Positions 34,275 through 43,581 of a DNA stretch of 64,000 bases are shown here, in pieces (within the stretch, counting starts at the first letter, position 1; each line of letters opens with the position of its first letter). Both the position numbers and the translations under genes were made by a program. Origin of the DNA: Sphingomonas pokkalii (GTDB lineage: Bacteria; Pseudomonadota; Alphaproteobacteria; Sphingomonadales; Sphingomonadaceae); the NCBI RefSeq assembly GCF_003096275.1, contig NZ_QENQ01000001.1, forward strand, positions 819,703-883,702, written 5' to 3'. Below the pieces are notes generated by a model, which was not told the origin of the DNA, did no database searches, and saw only the letters and a program-made list of their open reading frames with translations.

Positions 34275-35183
34275 CTAGCAGCCGATCGTCTCTCCGGCAT
34301 GTCGGCGCAGCCCTTCGCGAAGCCATAGCAGGCCACGATCCGTCGCGCGGGTGCGGTTGAACTGGATCATCTCGCGCATCTTCGGCAGCGGGAAAGGCGG
34401 CGGCGCCATCGCCAGCGGCAGCTTGCCCATGAACAGGCGGGCGAGCCGCGCATGGACGAGCGCGATGCGCTGCGTTCCCGGAAGCAGCCAGGGCACCAGC
34501 GTGAACGACGTCACCGTCACTTCGATGCGGCGCGTATCGCCGCGCGCCCGCACAACCTGATCGATAAAGGCGGGGGTGTTGGACAATTCGACGACGACAT
34601 GGCCTGCCGCCTGGTATTCGGCTTCGGTGATCGGCTTGGCGAACAGCGGGTTTTCGGACCAGCCGAGCAGCACATGCTCTTCCTCGAACAACAATTCGGT
34701 GGGGTGCCCCTGCGCCTGGAACTGTTCTGGCGAGATGATGCAGTCGACTTCGCCGCGCTCCATCTGTTCGGTGATCCCCGTATGGGGGGCGACCACCGAA
34801 CAGCGGATGCCGGGGGCCTGCACCGCCATTTCCGCAAGCAGCGGCTGCACCGCGATCGAAGTGACATAGTCCGAGGCGGCGATGCGAAAGCTGCGGCGGG
34901 AAGTCTGCGGATCGAACAGGGTGGATCCAGAGATCAGCGCCTGGGCGGTCGCCACGATTTCGGCGACGCGGGGCGCCAGTTCCTGCGCGTGTGGGCTCGG
35001 CACCATCTGCTTGCCGTTGGCCACCAGCAGCGGATCGTTGAACGATTCGCGGAGCCGCCGCAGCGCGGCGCTCATTGCAGGCTGGGTCAGGCGCAGGCGT
35101 TCGGCAGCGCGGGTGACGCTGCGCTCCTCCATCAGCGTGTGAAAGGCGACGAGCAAGTTCAGATCAAACCGATCGAGACGCAT
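34275..35183 (-). CDS. NodD-like LysR-family transcriptional regulator
   Basis: The 302-residue LysR regulator opens DRFDLNLLVAFHTLMEER, close in form to NodD-type flavonoid-responsive regulators. A winged helix-turn-helix (about residues 10-65, LTQPAMSAALRRLR) precedes a periplasmic-binding-type effector domain. It is divergent from the ring-cleavage operon, the standard arrangement for a LysR activator of catabolic genes, and inverted ATCA...TGAT half-sites sit just before its own start. By analogy with NodD and FdeR the inducer may be a flavonoid or related phenolic; this is inference. Confidence 0.85.
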   Translation of the reverse strand: MRLDRFDLNLLVAFHTLMEERSVTRAAERLRLTQPAMSAALRRLRESFNDPLLVANGKQMVPSPHAQELAPRVAEIVATAQALISGSTLFDPQTSRRSFRIAASDYVTSIAVQPLLAEMAVQAPGIRCSVVAPHTGITEQMERGEVDCIISPEQFQAQGHPTELLFEEEHVLLGWSENPLFAKPITEAEYQAAGHVVVELSNTPAFIDQVVRARGDTRRIEVTVTSFTLVPWLLPGTQRIALVHARLARLFMGKLPLAMAPPPFPLPKMREMIQFNRTRATDRGLLWLREGLRRHAGETIGC

Positions 35184-35186
35184 GAC

Positions 35187-35204
35187 ATCAATCCTGTGAA
35201 TGAT
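35187..35204. promoter_or_regulatory. ATCA-N10-TGAT inverted repeat, likely LysR site
   Basis: Symmetric ATCA and TGAT half-sites in an AT-rich stretch start four bases upstream of the LysR gene. LysR regulators bind such interrupted dyads between themselves and the divergent target operon. Confidence 0.5.
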
Positions 35205-35299
35205 AATACATAAAATATAGCAATTTTGATTAATGTCAAAACCCGCTCATCATCGCCCGGAGCGGATACGAAGAGATCCGCGTCGACAGGAGAGTGGAT

Positions 35300-37720
35300 G
35301 TGAGACGGGCATGGAGGCGGACCAGTTCGATACTGGCGATGAGCATCGGGGGCATGATCAACCCGGCACTTTCGCAGGATCGCAGCGAGGTGAGGGAGCA
35401 AAACGCGCCCGCCGAGAGCGCCGCGCCGCCGGCCGCCGATCAGCAGGGGCTTCAGGAAATCATCGTCACCGCGCAGCGCAAGGCCGAAAACCTGCAGCGC
35501 GCCGGCATTCCGGTTGCCGTCGTCACCGGCGAGCAGTTGGTGAGCCGCGGGCTGACCAGCTCGAACGAGCTCGGCAATTCGGTGCCGTCGCTCGCCGCGC
35601 AGCCGCAGGGGGGTGCGAACACGGTGTTCTTCCTGCGCGGCGTCGGCAATTTCACCGTCAACGGGTATAGCGATCCCGCCGTCGCCTTCAATTACGACGG
35701 GGTGTATCTCGGCCGCGCGACCTCCACCTCGGGTGTTTTCTACGATCTCGAGCGCGTGGAAGTGCTGAAGGGGCCGCAGGGCACGCTCTACGGCCGCAAC
35801 GCCACGGCCGGCGCGATCAACGTGCTGCCGACCCGGCCCAGGCTGGGCGAGAACAGCGGCTTCATCACCGCGAGCTATGGCAATTATGGTGCGCTGAACG
35901 TCCAGGGCGCGGTGAACATCGCAATGGGCGAGCATGGCGCGATGCGCGTCGCCGGCAATATCGTCCAGCGTGAAGGCTACCAGACCGATGGCACCAGCGA
36001 CGAGAAGACGCAGGCGTTGCGCGTCCAGTTCCTCAGCGAGCTGACCCCGGACCTTACCGTCCGCGTGGGCGGCGATTTCTCGCACAGCGGCGGCAAGGGG
36101 CCTGGCTCCACCTATGCCGGCCGGATCGCGTTCAACGGCACGAGCAACCTGTTCGTACCGTCCGGGCTCAGCAAGGATAGCGGGCTGTTCTCGCCGGAAG
36201 CGCAGGCCTATCGCCAGACGCTGTTCAGCGGGCTCGCCGGTCGCACGCTGGTCCCGCTGGACGTGCAGCCCTATCTCGACAACGACTATTACGGGGCCAA
36301 TGCCGAAATCAGCCTTCGCACCGGCGCCGGCACGCTCACCGTCATCCCCGCCTGGCGCTATTCGAAGCTAGACAACCGCTTCGCCGTGCCCGCCTTCTAT
36401 GGCAACGTCGCCGAAACGGATGAACAGAAGAGCCTGGAAGTGCGTTTCTCGGGCGATCGCGTCGGCATTTTCGACTACATGCTTGGCGCCTATTATTTCG
36501 ACGAGTCCATCGCGGCGACCTATCTCTTTGCCCAGCAGGCGCTGAACGCGTATCAGCAATTCACCTCCGACACGAAGTCCTATGCCGGCTTCGGGCGGAT
36601 TACGACCAATTTCACCGATCGGCTGCGGTTGATCGGCGGCCTGCGCTATACGAAGGACGACAAGGACTTCAACGGTCGCGCGGATGTGTTCCTCGTCCGC
36701 TGCACCGTCGTGGCGCAGGGGCGGCCGAGCTGCCCGACGGCGCCGCTGCTGCCGTCCACCGGCCGCTATCAGGACCTGTCCGCACCGTTCCCAACCGTGC
36801 CGGACAACCAGGCCAGGCCGATCGGTACTACCGGCGCGCTGCTGATCCACGCCGTAACGCCGGTGAACACCACGCTTTCCAACGACCGGTTCACCTATCA
36901 CCTTGGCGCCGAGTTCGATGTCGGTCCGCATTCGCTGCTCTACGCCAATTACGAGACCGGCTATCGTTCCGGCGGCTTCGCGCTTTCGGCCGGGTACGAG
37001 ACGTTCCAGCCCGAATTCATCGACGCCTACACGATCGGCATGAAGAACCGGTTCTTCGACAACCGCCTGCAGCTGAACCTTGAGGCGTTCCTGTGGAAGT
37101 ATCGCAACCAGCAGGTGAACCACACCGGCATCGATCGGAATGGCAACCAGGGCCAGTTCACGGAAAATGTCGGCAAATCGACCAACAAGGGCATCGAGGT
37201 GGAGGCGCAGTTCCTTGCCACGCCGAACACGTTGCTCAGCGTCAACGTCCAGTATCTCGATGCGAAGTACGACAATTTCGTCTATCGTGAGCCGATCGGC
37301 GCAACGCCGCCGAACACCGGCTGCCCCTATCGCCCCAGCGCCACGGCGGGGTTGTACGATATCGATTGTTCGGGCCGCAGCGCCTATCAGTCGCCGAAAT
37401 GGACGATGAACCTGGGCGGGCAGCAGACCGTGCCGCTGGGGGACTATAAGGTCGTGCTGTCGGCCGACACCCAGTATCGCTCCAGTCGCGTCGTCGGTTT
37501 CGAATACATGCCCAACCAGCTGGTTGGTTCGACCTGGGTGAGCAACGCGCAGCTGGCCTTCGCCGCTGCCGACGATCGCTGGTCGATCGCCGCCTTCGTC
37601 CGCAACATCGAGGATGAGCGCTACCAGGCCAGTGCCCAGATCTACGGGGCCGGCTCTGCCGCCCTCGCGGTCTATTCCCCGCCGCGCACCTACGGCGTGC
37701 GCGTCTCGTCGAAATTCTGA
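35300..37720 (+). CDS. TonB-dependent receptor of the ring-cleavage operon
   Basis: This 806-residue outer-membrane receptor has a signal peptide ending ALSQ, a QEIIVTAQRKAENLQ plug start, the LKGPQGTLYGRNATAG signature and a barrel ending SSKF. The GTG at 35300 was preferred to the in-frame GTG at 35294 because AGGAG (35288-35292) is seven bases upstream of it. It leads an operon of ring-cleavage genes, with the next start ten bases beyond its stop, so it likely takes up the aromatic substrate or its glycoside. Confidence 0.9.
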   Translation: MRRAWRRTSSILAMSIGGMINPALSQDRSEVREQNAPAESAAPPAADQQGLQEIIVTAQRKAENLQRAGIPVAVVTGEQLVSRGLTSSNELGNSVPSLAAQPQGGANTVFFLRGVGNFTVNGYSDPAVAFNYDGVYLGRATSTSGVFYDLERVEVLKGPQGTLYGRNATAGAINVLPTRPRLGENSGFITASYGNYGALNVQGAVNIAMGEHGAMRVAGNIVQREGYQTDGTSDEKTQALRVQFLSELTPDLTVRVGGDFSHSGGKGPGSTYAGRIAFNGTSNLFVPSGLSKDSGLFSPEAQAYRQTLFSGLAGRTLVPLDVQPYLDNDYYGANAEISLRTGAGTLTVIPAWRYSKLDNRFAVPAFYGNVAETDEQKSLEVRFSGDRVGIFDYMLGAYYFDESIAATYLFAQQALNAYQQFTSDTKSYAGFGRITTNFTDRLRLIGGLRYTKDDKDFNGRADVFLVRCTVVAQGRPSCPTAPLLPSTGRYQDLSAPFPTVPDNQARPIGTTGALLIHAVTPVNTTLSNDRFTYHLGAEFDVGPHSLLYANYETGYRSGGFALSAGYETFQPEFIDAYTIGMKNRFFDNRLQLNLEAFLWKYRNQQVNHTGIDRNGNQGQFTENVGKSTNKGIEVEAQFLATPNTLLSVNVQYLDAKYDNFVYREPIGATPPNTGCPYRPSATAGLYDIDCSGRSAYQSPKWTMNLGGQQTVPLGDYKVVLSADTQYRSSRVVGFEYMPNQLVGSTWVSNAQLAFAAADDRWSIAAFVRNIEDERYQASAQIYGAGSAALAVYSPPRTYGVRVSSKF

Positions 37721-37730
37721 GGAAGTACGG

Positions 37731-38846
37731 ATGCAGTCTCTCAAGATCCTCGTCATCGGCGGCGGTATCGGCGGCCTCACCGCCGCCATCGCCCTTCGGC
37801 AGAAAGGCTTTTCGGTCGAAGTGATCGAGCGCGACCCCGACTGGTCGGTCTATGGCGTGGGGATCATCCAGCAGGCCAATGTGCTGCGGGCGATGAAGAC
37901 GCTCGATCTGCTCGATGCCTATCTGGATGCCGGCGTCGGCTTCGACGCGGTGGAGATATTCCGGCCGGACGGGGTGAAGGTCGCGCGGGTGCCCGCGCCC
38001 CGGCTGCTCGAAGGCTATCCGGCCAATGTCGGCATCGGCCGTCCGGCGCTGCACAAGGTGATCGGCGACCGGACCATCGCGCTCGGCGCCGAGGTGCGAC
38101 TGGGCATCACCGCCGAGACGATCGTCGACGATGGCGAGCAAGTGGCGGTGACCTTTTCGGACGGCAGCAGCGGTATCTACGATCTCGTGATCGGCGCCGA
38201 CGGCGTCTATTCGCAGACGCGGACGACGCTGTTCCCGGATGCCGAGCGGCCGGCGTTCACCGGGCAGGCGGTGTGGCGCTACAATTTCCCGCGCTTCCCT
38301 GCGCTCGATGCGCTGCAGGTGTATAATGGCCCGACCGGCGTCGGCTTCGTGCCGATCAGCGAGGCCTTGATGTACATGTATGTCACCACGCCGGAGCCGG
38401 GCAATCCGCGCTACCCACGCGAAGGGCTGGCCGCGGCGATGCGGGGCAAGCTTGCCGCTTGCGCGCCGGCGATCCGTGCCCTGGCCGAGCAGATCACCGA
38501 CGATGATGGCGTCGTCTATCGCCCGCTGGAGGGGATGCTGGTGGAGGGGCCCTGGCATCGCGGCCGCGTTGTGCTGCTCGGCGACGCGGTGCACGCCACC
38601 ACGCCGCATCTCGGCCAGGGTGCCGGCATGGCGATCGAGGACAGCATCGTCCTCGCCGAGGAACTCGCGCTTGGCGACAGCGTGGAGCAGGCCTTCGCTG
38701 CCTATCGCGCCCGTCGCTTCGATCGCTGTGCCTATATCGTCCGCCAGAGCCTGGCGATCTGCCACGGCCAGCTCGGCAAGGGGCCGCAGATCGATAACGC
38801 AAAGGCGACCGCCGAGATGTTCGCCGTCACCGCAAAACCCATCTGA
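37731..38846 (+). CDS. FAD-dependent aromatic monooxygenase
   Basis: This 371-residue group A flavoprotein hydroxylase has GGGIGG at residues 10-15 for FAD, a GADGVYSQTR (DG) motif and GDAVHATTPHLGQGAG near residues 285-300. Enzymes of this family insert hydroxyl groups into phenols using NAD(P)H. The next gene is an extradiol dioxygenase, so this step probably creates the catechol it opens, as described for FdeE and FdeC in naringenin breakdown. It starts 10 bases after the receptor gene with GGAAG upstream. Substrate inferred from context only. Confidence 0.87.
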   Translation: MQSLKILVIGGGIGGLTAAIALRQKGFSVEVIERDPDWSVYGVGIIQQANVLRAMKTLDLLDAYLDAGVGFDAVEIFRPDGVKVARVPAPRLLEGYPANVGIGRPALHKVIGDRTIALGAEVRLGITAETIVDDGEQVAVTFSDGSSGIYDLVIGADGVYSQTRTTLFPDAERPAFTGQAVWRYNFPRFPALDALQVYNGPTGVGFVPISEALMYMYVTTPEPGNPRYPREGLAAAMRGKLAACAPAIRALAEQITDDDGVVYRPLEGMLVEGPWHRGRVVLLGDAVHATTPHLGQGAGMAIEDSIVLAEELALGDSVEQAFAAYRARRFDRCAYIVRQSLAICHGQLGKGPQIDNAKATAEMFAVTAKPI

Positions 38847-38864
38847 TCCCCAGGAAAGACGATC

Positions 38865-39767
38865 ATGACCCGTGTTACCGAGATCCGCTATGTCGGCTAT
38901 GCCGTCACCGACTTTGACGCCGAGAAGAAATATTACGAGGAAATCTGGGGCCTCGAATCTGTGCCCAGCGACGATGGCATGGCGTGGTTCAAGGCACAGG
39001 GGCATGACGAGCATCATGTCGTCCGCCTGCGCTCTGCGGACGAGAACCGCATCGACGTGATCGCGCTGGCGGCGGACAGCCGCGCCGATGTCGACGCGAT
39101 CCGCGCCAAGGCCGAGGCCGCCGGCTGCAAGATCGTTCGCGAGCCCGCCGAACTGACGACGCCCGGCGGCGGCTATGGCTTCCGTTTCTTCTCGCCCGAC
39201 GGCCTGTTGTTCGAAATCTCCAGCGACGTCGCGCGCGGCCAGCACCGCGACATCGCCCGCTGGGACGGCGTGCCGGTGAAGATCAGCCATATCGTGCTGC
39301 ACTCGCCAGACCATCAGGCGGCGGTACGGTTCTTCACCGAGGTGCTCGGCTTCAAGGTGTCCGACTGGCTGGGCGACTTCATGTGCTTCCTGCGCTGCAA
39401 CTCGGCGCATCACCGGATCGCGTTGCTGCCGGGGCCTGCCTGCCTCAACCATGTCGCCTATGACATGGAGGGGATCGACGGCATGATGCGCGGCGCGCAC
39501 CGGCTGAAGCTCAACGGCATCAACATCGGCTGGGGGCCGGGGCGGCACACCGCCGGCAACAACACCTTCAGCTATTTCGTCACGCCCAGCGGCTTTGTGA
39601 CCGAATATACGTCCGAGCTGGAAGAAGTCGATTTCGAGGCACATCAGCACCAGGTCTACACGCCGGCGCCGCTGGTCATGGACCAGTGGGGCATCGGCAC
39701 CGGCGGCCCGCAGACGCTGCCGCATCCCGCGCCCAATCCGGGCCTGTTCGTGGCAGTGGAGGCCTGA
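38865..39767 (+). CDS. Type I extradiol (catechol-type) ring-cleavage dioxygenase
   Basis: The 300-residue two-module VOC dioxygenase uses the C-terminal module for catalysis. Probable Fe(II) ligands are His142 (KISHIVLH), His196 (LNHVAYD) and Glu247 (FVTEYTS), and His228 in GPGRHTAGNN is the usual acid-base residue. Enzymes of this family cleave catechols next to the hydroxyl pair. It lies between the monooxygenase and a C-C-type hydrolase, the classic meta-cleavage order. The likely substrate is a trihydroxylated or catecholic flavonoid A-ring or related bicyclic phenol. Confidence 0.87.
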   Translation: MTRVTEIRYVGYAVTDFDAEKKYYEEIWGLESVPSDDGMAWFKAQGHDEHHVVRLRSADENRIDVIALAADSRADVDAIRAKAEAAGCKIVREPAELTTPGGGYGFRFFSPDGLLFEISSDVARGQHRDIARWDGVPVKISHIVLHSPDHQAAVRFFTEVLGFKVSDWLGDFMCFLRCNSAHHRIALLPGPACLNHVAYDMEGIDGMMRGAHRLKLNGINIGWGPGRHTAGNNTFSYFVTPSGFVTEYTSELEEVDFEAHQHQVYTPAPLVMDQWGIGTGGPQTLPHPAPNPGLFVAVEA

Positions 39768-39771
39768 TCCG

Positions 39772-40929
39772 GTGGCGTTGTTCGAATATTTCCCGAACTA
39801 TATCTGGAACCTCTCGGTCGCGATCGCGATGGAGAGCGGCGGCCAGATCGGCGAGCTGGTCGACATGTGCCAGCCGATCAAGGACGCGGCGGCGAGCGGC
39901 GCGGACGCCGGCACCCCGCAGTTTATGGCGCAGTGGGTCGCGATGGCGGACAAGCTGATCGACCTCGCCGGCGAGGATGAGGCAGGCGGCCGGGCGCTTT
40001 CCGCTTCGAACAAGCTGGAACGTGCGGCGCTCTATCTGTTCACCGGCGAGCGGATGCAGGGCCATGGCCATCCCGGCCGCAAGGAAACCTATGCCAAGGC
40101 GCGTGCGACGTTCGACAAGTCGACGGTTCTCGGCAAGATCAACCGCGAGCGGGTGGAGATACCCCTCGCCAGCGGCACCATGCCGGCGCTCTACACCCGC
40201 GCGCCGGGCGAGGGCCCCAAGCCGGTCGTGGTCTATTGCAACGGCCTCGATAGCTGCAAGGAGCTGCTCTACTGGTCGCGGCTGCCCGAGGCGCTGGCGC
40301 GGCGCGGCGTCTCCACGCTCTGCGTCGACCAGCCCGGCTCGGGCGAGGCGCTGCGGTTGCAGGGCCTGCCGGTCGATCCGCATTCGGAGCATTGGGCCTC
40401 GAAGGCGGTCGACTGGCTCGAGCAGCAGCCGGACGTCGATCCCAAGCGCATCGGCATGACCGGTATTTCGCTCGGCGGTCACTTCGCCCCCCGCGCGGTC
40501 GCCTATGAGCCCCGCTTCGCCTCGGGCGCCTGCTGGGGCGCCAACCATAATTGGGCCGAGGTCCAGCAGAAGCGTCTCAAGCGCGAGGGCGAGAACCCGG
40601 TGCCGCATTATTGGGCGCACGTCATGTGGGCCTTCGGCGCCAGGGACATGGACGATTTCTTCGCCAAGGCCGAGGCGATGAACCTCAACGGCCATATGGA
40701 CGGGGTGAAGGTGCCGTTCCTCGTCACGCACGGGGCACAGGATCGCCAGATCAGCGTGCAGTACGCCCATGACTGCTACGACCAGCTGGTCAACAGCCCG
40801 AAGCGTGAACTGAAGATCTTCACCGCGCGCGAGGGCGGGGTCGAGCATGTCGGCGCGGACAATATGGCGTACGGCCGCGACTATATCGCCGACTGGTTCG
40901 CCGATACGTTGGGTGGGCGAACCGCATGA
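39772..40929 (+). CDS. Alpha/beta hydrolase, probable C-C bond hydrolase
   Basis: The 385-residue protein has a helical N-terminal domain (to about residue 120) and an alpha/beta-hydrolase core with nucleophile Ser in GISLGG, an acid in THGAQDRQ and a His in VEHVGADN. The layout matches the FrsA/DHPON-hydrolase branch, in which 2,6-dihydroxypseudooxynicotine hydrolase cleaves a C-C bond next to an aromatic ring. The GTG start lies 4 bases after the dioxygenase stop and its end overlaps the next start (ATGA), so it is tightly coupled in the operon. Confidence 0.83.
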   Translation: MALFEYFPNYIWNLSVAIAMESGGQIGELVDMCQPIKDAAASGADAGTPQFMAQWVAMADKLIDLAGEDEAGGRALSASNKLERAALYLFTGERMQGHGHPGRKETYAKARATFDKSTVLGKINRERVEIPLASGTMPALYTRAPGEGPKPVVVYCNGLDSCKELLYWSRLPEALARRGVSTLCVDQPGSGEALRLQGLPVDPHSEHWASKAVDWLEQQPDVDPKRIGMTGISLGGHFAPRAVAYEPRFASGACWGANHNWAEVQQKRLKREGENPVPHYWAHVMWAFGARDMDDFFAKAEAMNLNGHMDGVKVPFLVTHGAQDRQISVQYAHDCYDQLVNSPKRELKIFTAREGGVEHVGADNMAYGRDYIADWFADTLGGRTA

Positions 40930-41111
40930 CATGTGCGACCGGGATCAGGCCCGTCGTGGCACCGGCAGGCATGATCGGTGGAGGGATCCATGCGATCCTC
41001 GGCATCCTGTCCTTTCTCGGCCTGTTTGGTGCCGTGCTTGGCGCTGTTCTTTCCCATAACCCGCGGTGGCGGCTGCTTTCCGGCCGCACGCGCTTGCTTC
41101 GAGGAGCCTGA
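40926..41111 (+). CDS. Small membrane protein (61 residues)
   Basis: The start ATG overlaps the previous stop (ATGA at 40926-40929) and the next gene starts two bases after its stop, so it sits precisely inside the operon. The sequence has one strongly hydrophobic, glycine-rich segment (MIGGGIHAILGILSFLGLFG, about residues 16-35) and a basic C-terminus. No family is recognised. It could anchor an enzyme or assist transport. Codon use matches neighbours. Confidence 0.6.
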   Translation: MTCATGIRPVVAPAGMIGGGIHAILGILSFLGLFGAVLGAVLSHNPRWRLLSGRTRLLRGA

Positions 41112-41113
41112 TC

Positions 41114-41677
41114 ATGAACGCTATCGTTCGCCGCATCGTCACCGGCCATGATGCCCAGGGACGCGCCATCATTCAGGAAGACGGCGCCGTGCCGCGTGTG
41201 CAGCGCGTCGGCGGCGAGATCGGCCCGCTTTTCCACGAAGTGTGGAATACGCGGGCAACCCCTGCGCCGATCGATGCGGCATCGGGCGAACCGGCCGAGC
41301 AGGGCATCGTGCTTGCACCGCCGAAGAACGGCACCCGTATCCGCGTGCTCGACATCCCACCGGAAGGCGACGGCATCCGCAACATGACCCCGGAGGAGGC
41401 GCGCGCGCATTTCGCCGAGATCGGCGCGGGCGATGCCTCTGCCCATGGCGAGGGCGCGCGCCACGCGCTGATGCACCGCACCGAGACGATCGACTATGGC
41501 ATCGTCCTCGAAGGCGAACTGGTGTTGATCATGGACGAGGGCGAGACCACGGTTCGCCCCGGCGATATCGTCATCCAGCGCGGCACCAATCATGGCTGGG
41601 CGAACCGCTCCGACCGCAACTGCCGCATTGTCTTCATCCTGATCGACGGTGCCTTTGACGAGAGCCTGAAGCGCTGA
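41114..41677 (+). CDS. Cupin-domain protein
   Basis: The 187-residue protein has a single cupin barrel in its second half (IDYGIVLEGELVLIMDEGE, then RPGDIVIQRGTNHGW), with His residues able to bind a metal. Cupins include dioxygenases, isomerases and decarboxylating enzymes, so the reaction is uncertain. The ATG at 41114 follows the small membrane gene by two bases; an upstream frame to 41066 would overlap it. Placed in the ring-cleavage operon, it likely processes a cleavage product. Confidence 0.78.
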   Translation: MNAIVRRIVTGHDAQGRAIIQEDGAVPRVQRVGGEIGPLFHEVWNTRATPAPIDAASGEPAEQGIVLAPPKNGTRIRVLDIPPEGDGIRNMTPEEARAHFAEIGAGDASAHGEGARHALMHRTETIDYGIVLEGELVLIMDEGETTVRPGDIVIQRGTNHGWANRSDRNCRIVFILIDGAFDESLKR

Positions 41678-41679
41678 CG

Positions 41680-42570
41680 ATGCGGCTGACGATCACCGGC
41701 GGAGACGGCTTTGTCGGCCGGGCGGTCGTCCGGCGGCTGCGTGATACCCACGCGGCCGTCGAGCTGCTGCTGGTGGACCGGACCTTCTCCGAGGCGGGAC
41801 CGGAGCGACGGCTGATCGGCGACCTGCGCGATCCGGCTGTCCTGGCCGATGCCACCCGGGATTGCGACGCGCTGCTCCATCTGGCGGCGTTGCCGGGAGC
41901 GGCGGCGGAGGGCAGCCCGGTGGAGTCGCGGGCCATCAACCTGGACGTGCCGCTGAAGCTGATCGAGGCGATGCAGGGACGTCGGCTGGTCCTTGCCGGC
42001 TCGATCGCGGTGTTCGGCGCCGCGCCGGCCGGCCCGGTCGAAGACGATACGGTGCCGACGCCGGACAGCGTCTATGGTACGCACAAGCGGATGGTGGAGA
42101 TCGCCTTCGCCGATGCGGTGCGACGGGGCGCCATCCAGGGCGCGGTCCTCCGGCTTCCCGGCATCGTCGCCCGGCCTGCGGGCGGTGGTGGCTTCGGCTC
42201 GGCTTTTCTGAGCGATGTGTTCCATGCCGCCTGCGCTGGTGTCCCTTATGTGGTGCCGGTCGCACCCGAGGCGACGAGCTGGCTCTGCTCCGTCACGGCC
42301 TGTGCCGCCAATTGCGTTGCCGCGCTGCTGGGCGACTGGACCTGGGGCGAGGCGATTACCTTGCCGGCACTGCGGGTCGCGATGGGCGATCTCGTCGCGA
42401 CGCTCACAACCCGTTTTCCGCAGGCCTGCATCACTCATGACGAGGATGCGATACTGCGCCGCGTCTTCGGCAGCTATCCCCGGCTGATGACGCAGCGCGC
42501 GGATGCGCTGGGCCTGCGCGCCGATCCCGACATCTCCCGGCTGGTTTCCGCCGCCCTGGCGACCGGCTGA
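41680..42570 (+). CDS. NAD-dependent epimerase/dehydratase (extended SDR)
   Basis: The 296-residue extended short-chain dehydrogenase has the nucleotide motif TGGDGFVG (residues 6-13) and the catalytic VYGTHK (Tyr-x3-Lys). It resembles D-erythronate dehydrogenase (DenD)-type proteins that oxidise hydroxy acids. It starts two bases after the cupin stop. In the operon it may oxidise a side-chain or acid product. Confidence 0.82.
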   Translation: MRLTITGGDGFVGRAVVRRLRDTHAAVELLLVDRTFSEAGPERRLIGDLRDPAVLADATRDCDALLHLAALPGAAAEGSPVESRAINLDVPLKLIEAMQGRRLVLAGSIAVFGAAPAGPVEDDTVPTPDSVYGTHKRMVEIAFADAVRRGAIQGAVLRLPGIVARPAGGGGFGSAFLSDVFHAACAGVPYVVPVAPEATSWLCSVTACAANCVAALLGDWTWGEAITLPALRVAMGDLVATLTTRFPQACITHDEDAILRRVFGSYPRLMTQRADALGLRADPDISRLVSAALATG

Positions 42571-42595
42571 TCTCTTACGACGAGAAGGAACTACC

Positions 42596-43558
42596 ATGCG
42601 ATTTGCGACCCGCGACAACAGCACGGCCGACGGCGAACTGCTCGTTGTTTCCGCCGACGGCATGCGCGGTCTCTCTGCCGGTCCGGACTGGCCGCATCTG
42701 CTCGGCGCGCTGGAGCGCTGGGACGCCGCCCTTCCGGCGCTCGGCGCGCTTGCCGAGCGTTTGGCGGCGGGGGAAGGAAACGCGATCGATGGCGCGACGC
42801 TGTGTGCGCCGCTGCCGCGTACTTGGCAGTGGCTCGATGGATCGGCATTCCCGACGCATGGCGAGCTGATGCAGCAGGCCTTCAACCATGCCCCGATCGA
42901 GACTGACAAGCCGCTGATGTATCAGGGCATGAGCCACCAGTTCCTTGCACCGGGCGGGGAGGTGCCGTTCCCCTCCGCCGACGACGGTATCGACTTCGAG
43001 GGCGAGTTCGGCGTCGTCACGGGCCTGGTGCCGATGGGCTGCTCGGCCGACGACGCGCTGGCGCATGTCCGGCTGATCGTGCTGATCAACGATTGGTCGC
43101 TGCGCACGATCGCGCCGCTGGAGATGAAGACCGGGTTCGGCTGGGTTCAGGCGAAGCCGGCGTGCAGCCTCGCGCCCTTTGCGGTGACGCCCGACGAACT
43201 CGGCGATGCGTGGCGGAACGGTCGGGTATGCCTGCCGCTGACCGTGGAAGTGAACGGCGCCTGGTTCGGCAACCCCAATGGCGACGCCATGGCCTATGGC
43301 TTCCACGAACTGATCGCCCATGCCGCGCGGACCCGCAGCCTGGCGGCGGGGACGATCATCGGATCGGGCACCGTTTCCAATCCAGGGTACGACGTGGTCG
43401 GATCGACCTGCATTTCCGAGCGTCGCGCGATCGAGCGGATCGCCCATGGCGAATTCCGCACGCCCTTCCTGAGCGCGGGCGATCGGGTGCGGATGCAGGT
43501 GGGTGAGGAGGCCGCCCATTTCGGCAGGATCGACCAGCAGGTGACGCTGGCGCGCTGA
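42596..43558 (+). CDS. Fumarylacetoacetate hydrolase-family protein
   Basis: The 320-residue FAH-fold enzyme has acidic metal-binding residues in DFEGEFGVV and related segments (LINDWS, GSGTVSNPG). Family members hydrolyse acylpyruvates or hydrate 2-oxo-pentenoates in the last steps of ring-cleavage pathways. The ATG has GAGAAGGAA upstream; the longer upstream frame overlaps the previous gene. It closes the operon, ending in a hairpin. Confidence 0.86.
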   Translation: MRFATRDNSTADGELLVVSADGMRGLSAGPDWPHLLGALERWDAALPALGALAERLAAGEGNAIDGATLCAPLPRTWQWLDGSAFPTHGELMQQAFNHAPIETDKPLMYQGMSHQFLAPGGEVPFPSADDGIDFEGEFGVVTGLVPMGCSADDALAHVRLIVLINDWSLRTIAPLEMKTGFGWVQAKPACSLAPFAVTPDELGDAWRNGRVCLPLTVEVNGAWFGNPNGDAMAYGFHELIAHAARTRSLAAGTIIGSGTVSNPGYDVVGSTCISERRAIERIAHGEFRTPFLSAGDRVRMQVGEEAAHFGRIDQQVTLAR

Positions 43559-43570
43559 GGCGCCAGCGTC
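43543..43570. terminator. 11-bp hairpin between convergent FAH and GH2 genes
   Basis: GACGCTGGCGC (43543-43553) and GCGCCAGCGTC (43560-43570) form a perfect stem with a 6-nt loop that includes the FAH stop codon. There is no T-run, so it may act as a bidirectional or factor-assisted terminator. Confidence 0.5.
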
Positions 43571-43581
43571 CTCCCCCGGCC

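Noticed and set aside
37242..39725. 827-residue minus-strand open frame
   Set aside because: It crosses three well-supported plus-strand genes and has shadow composition.
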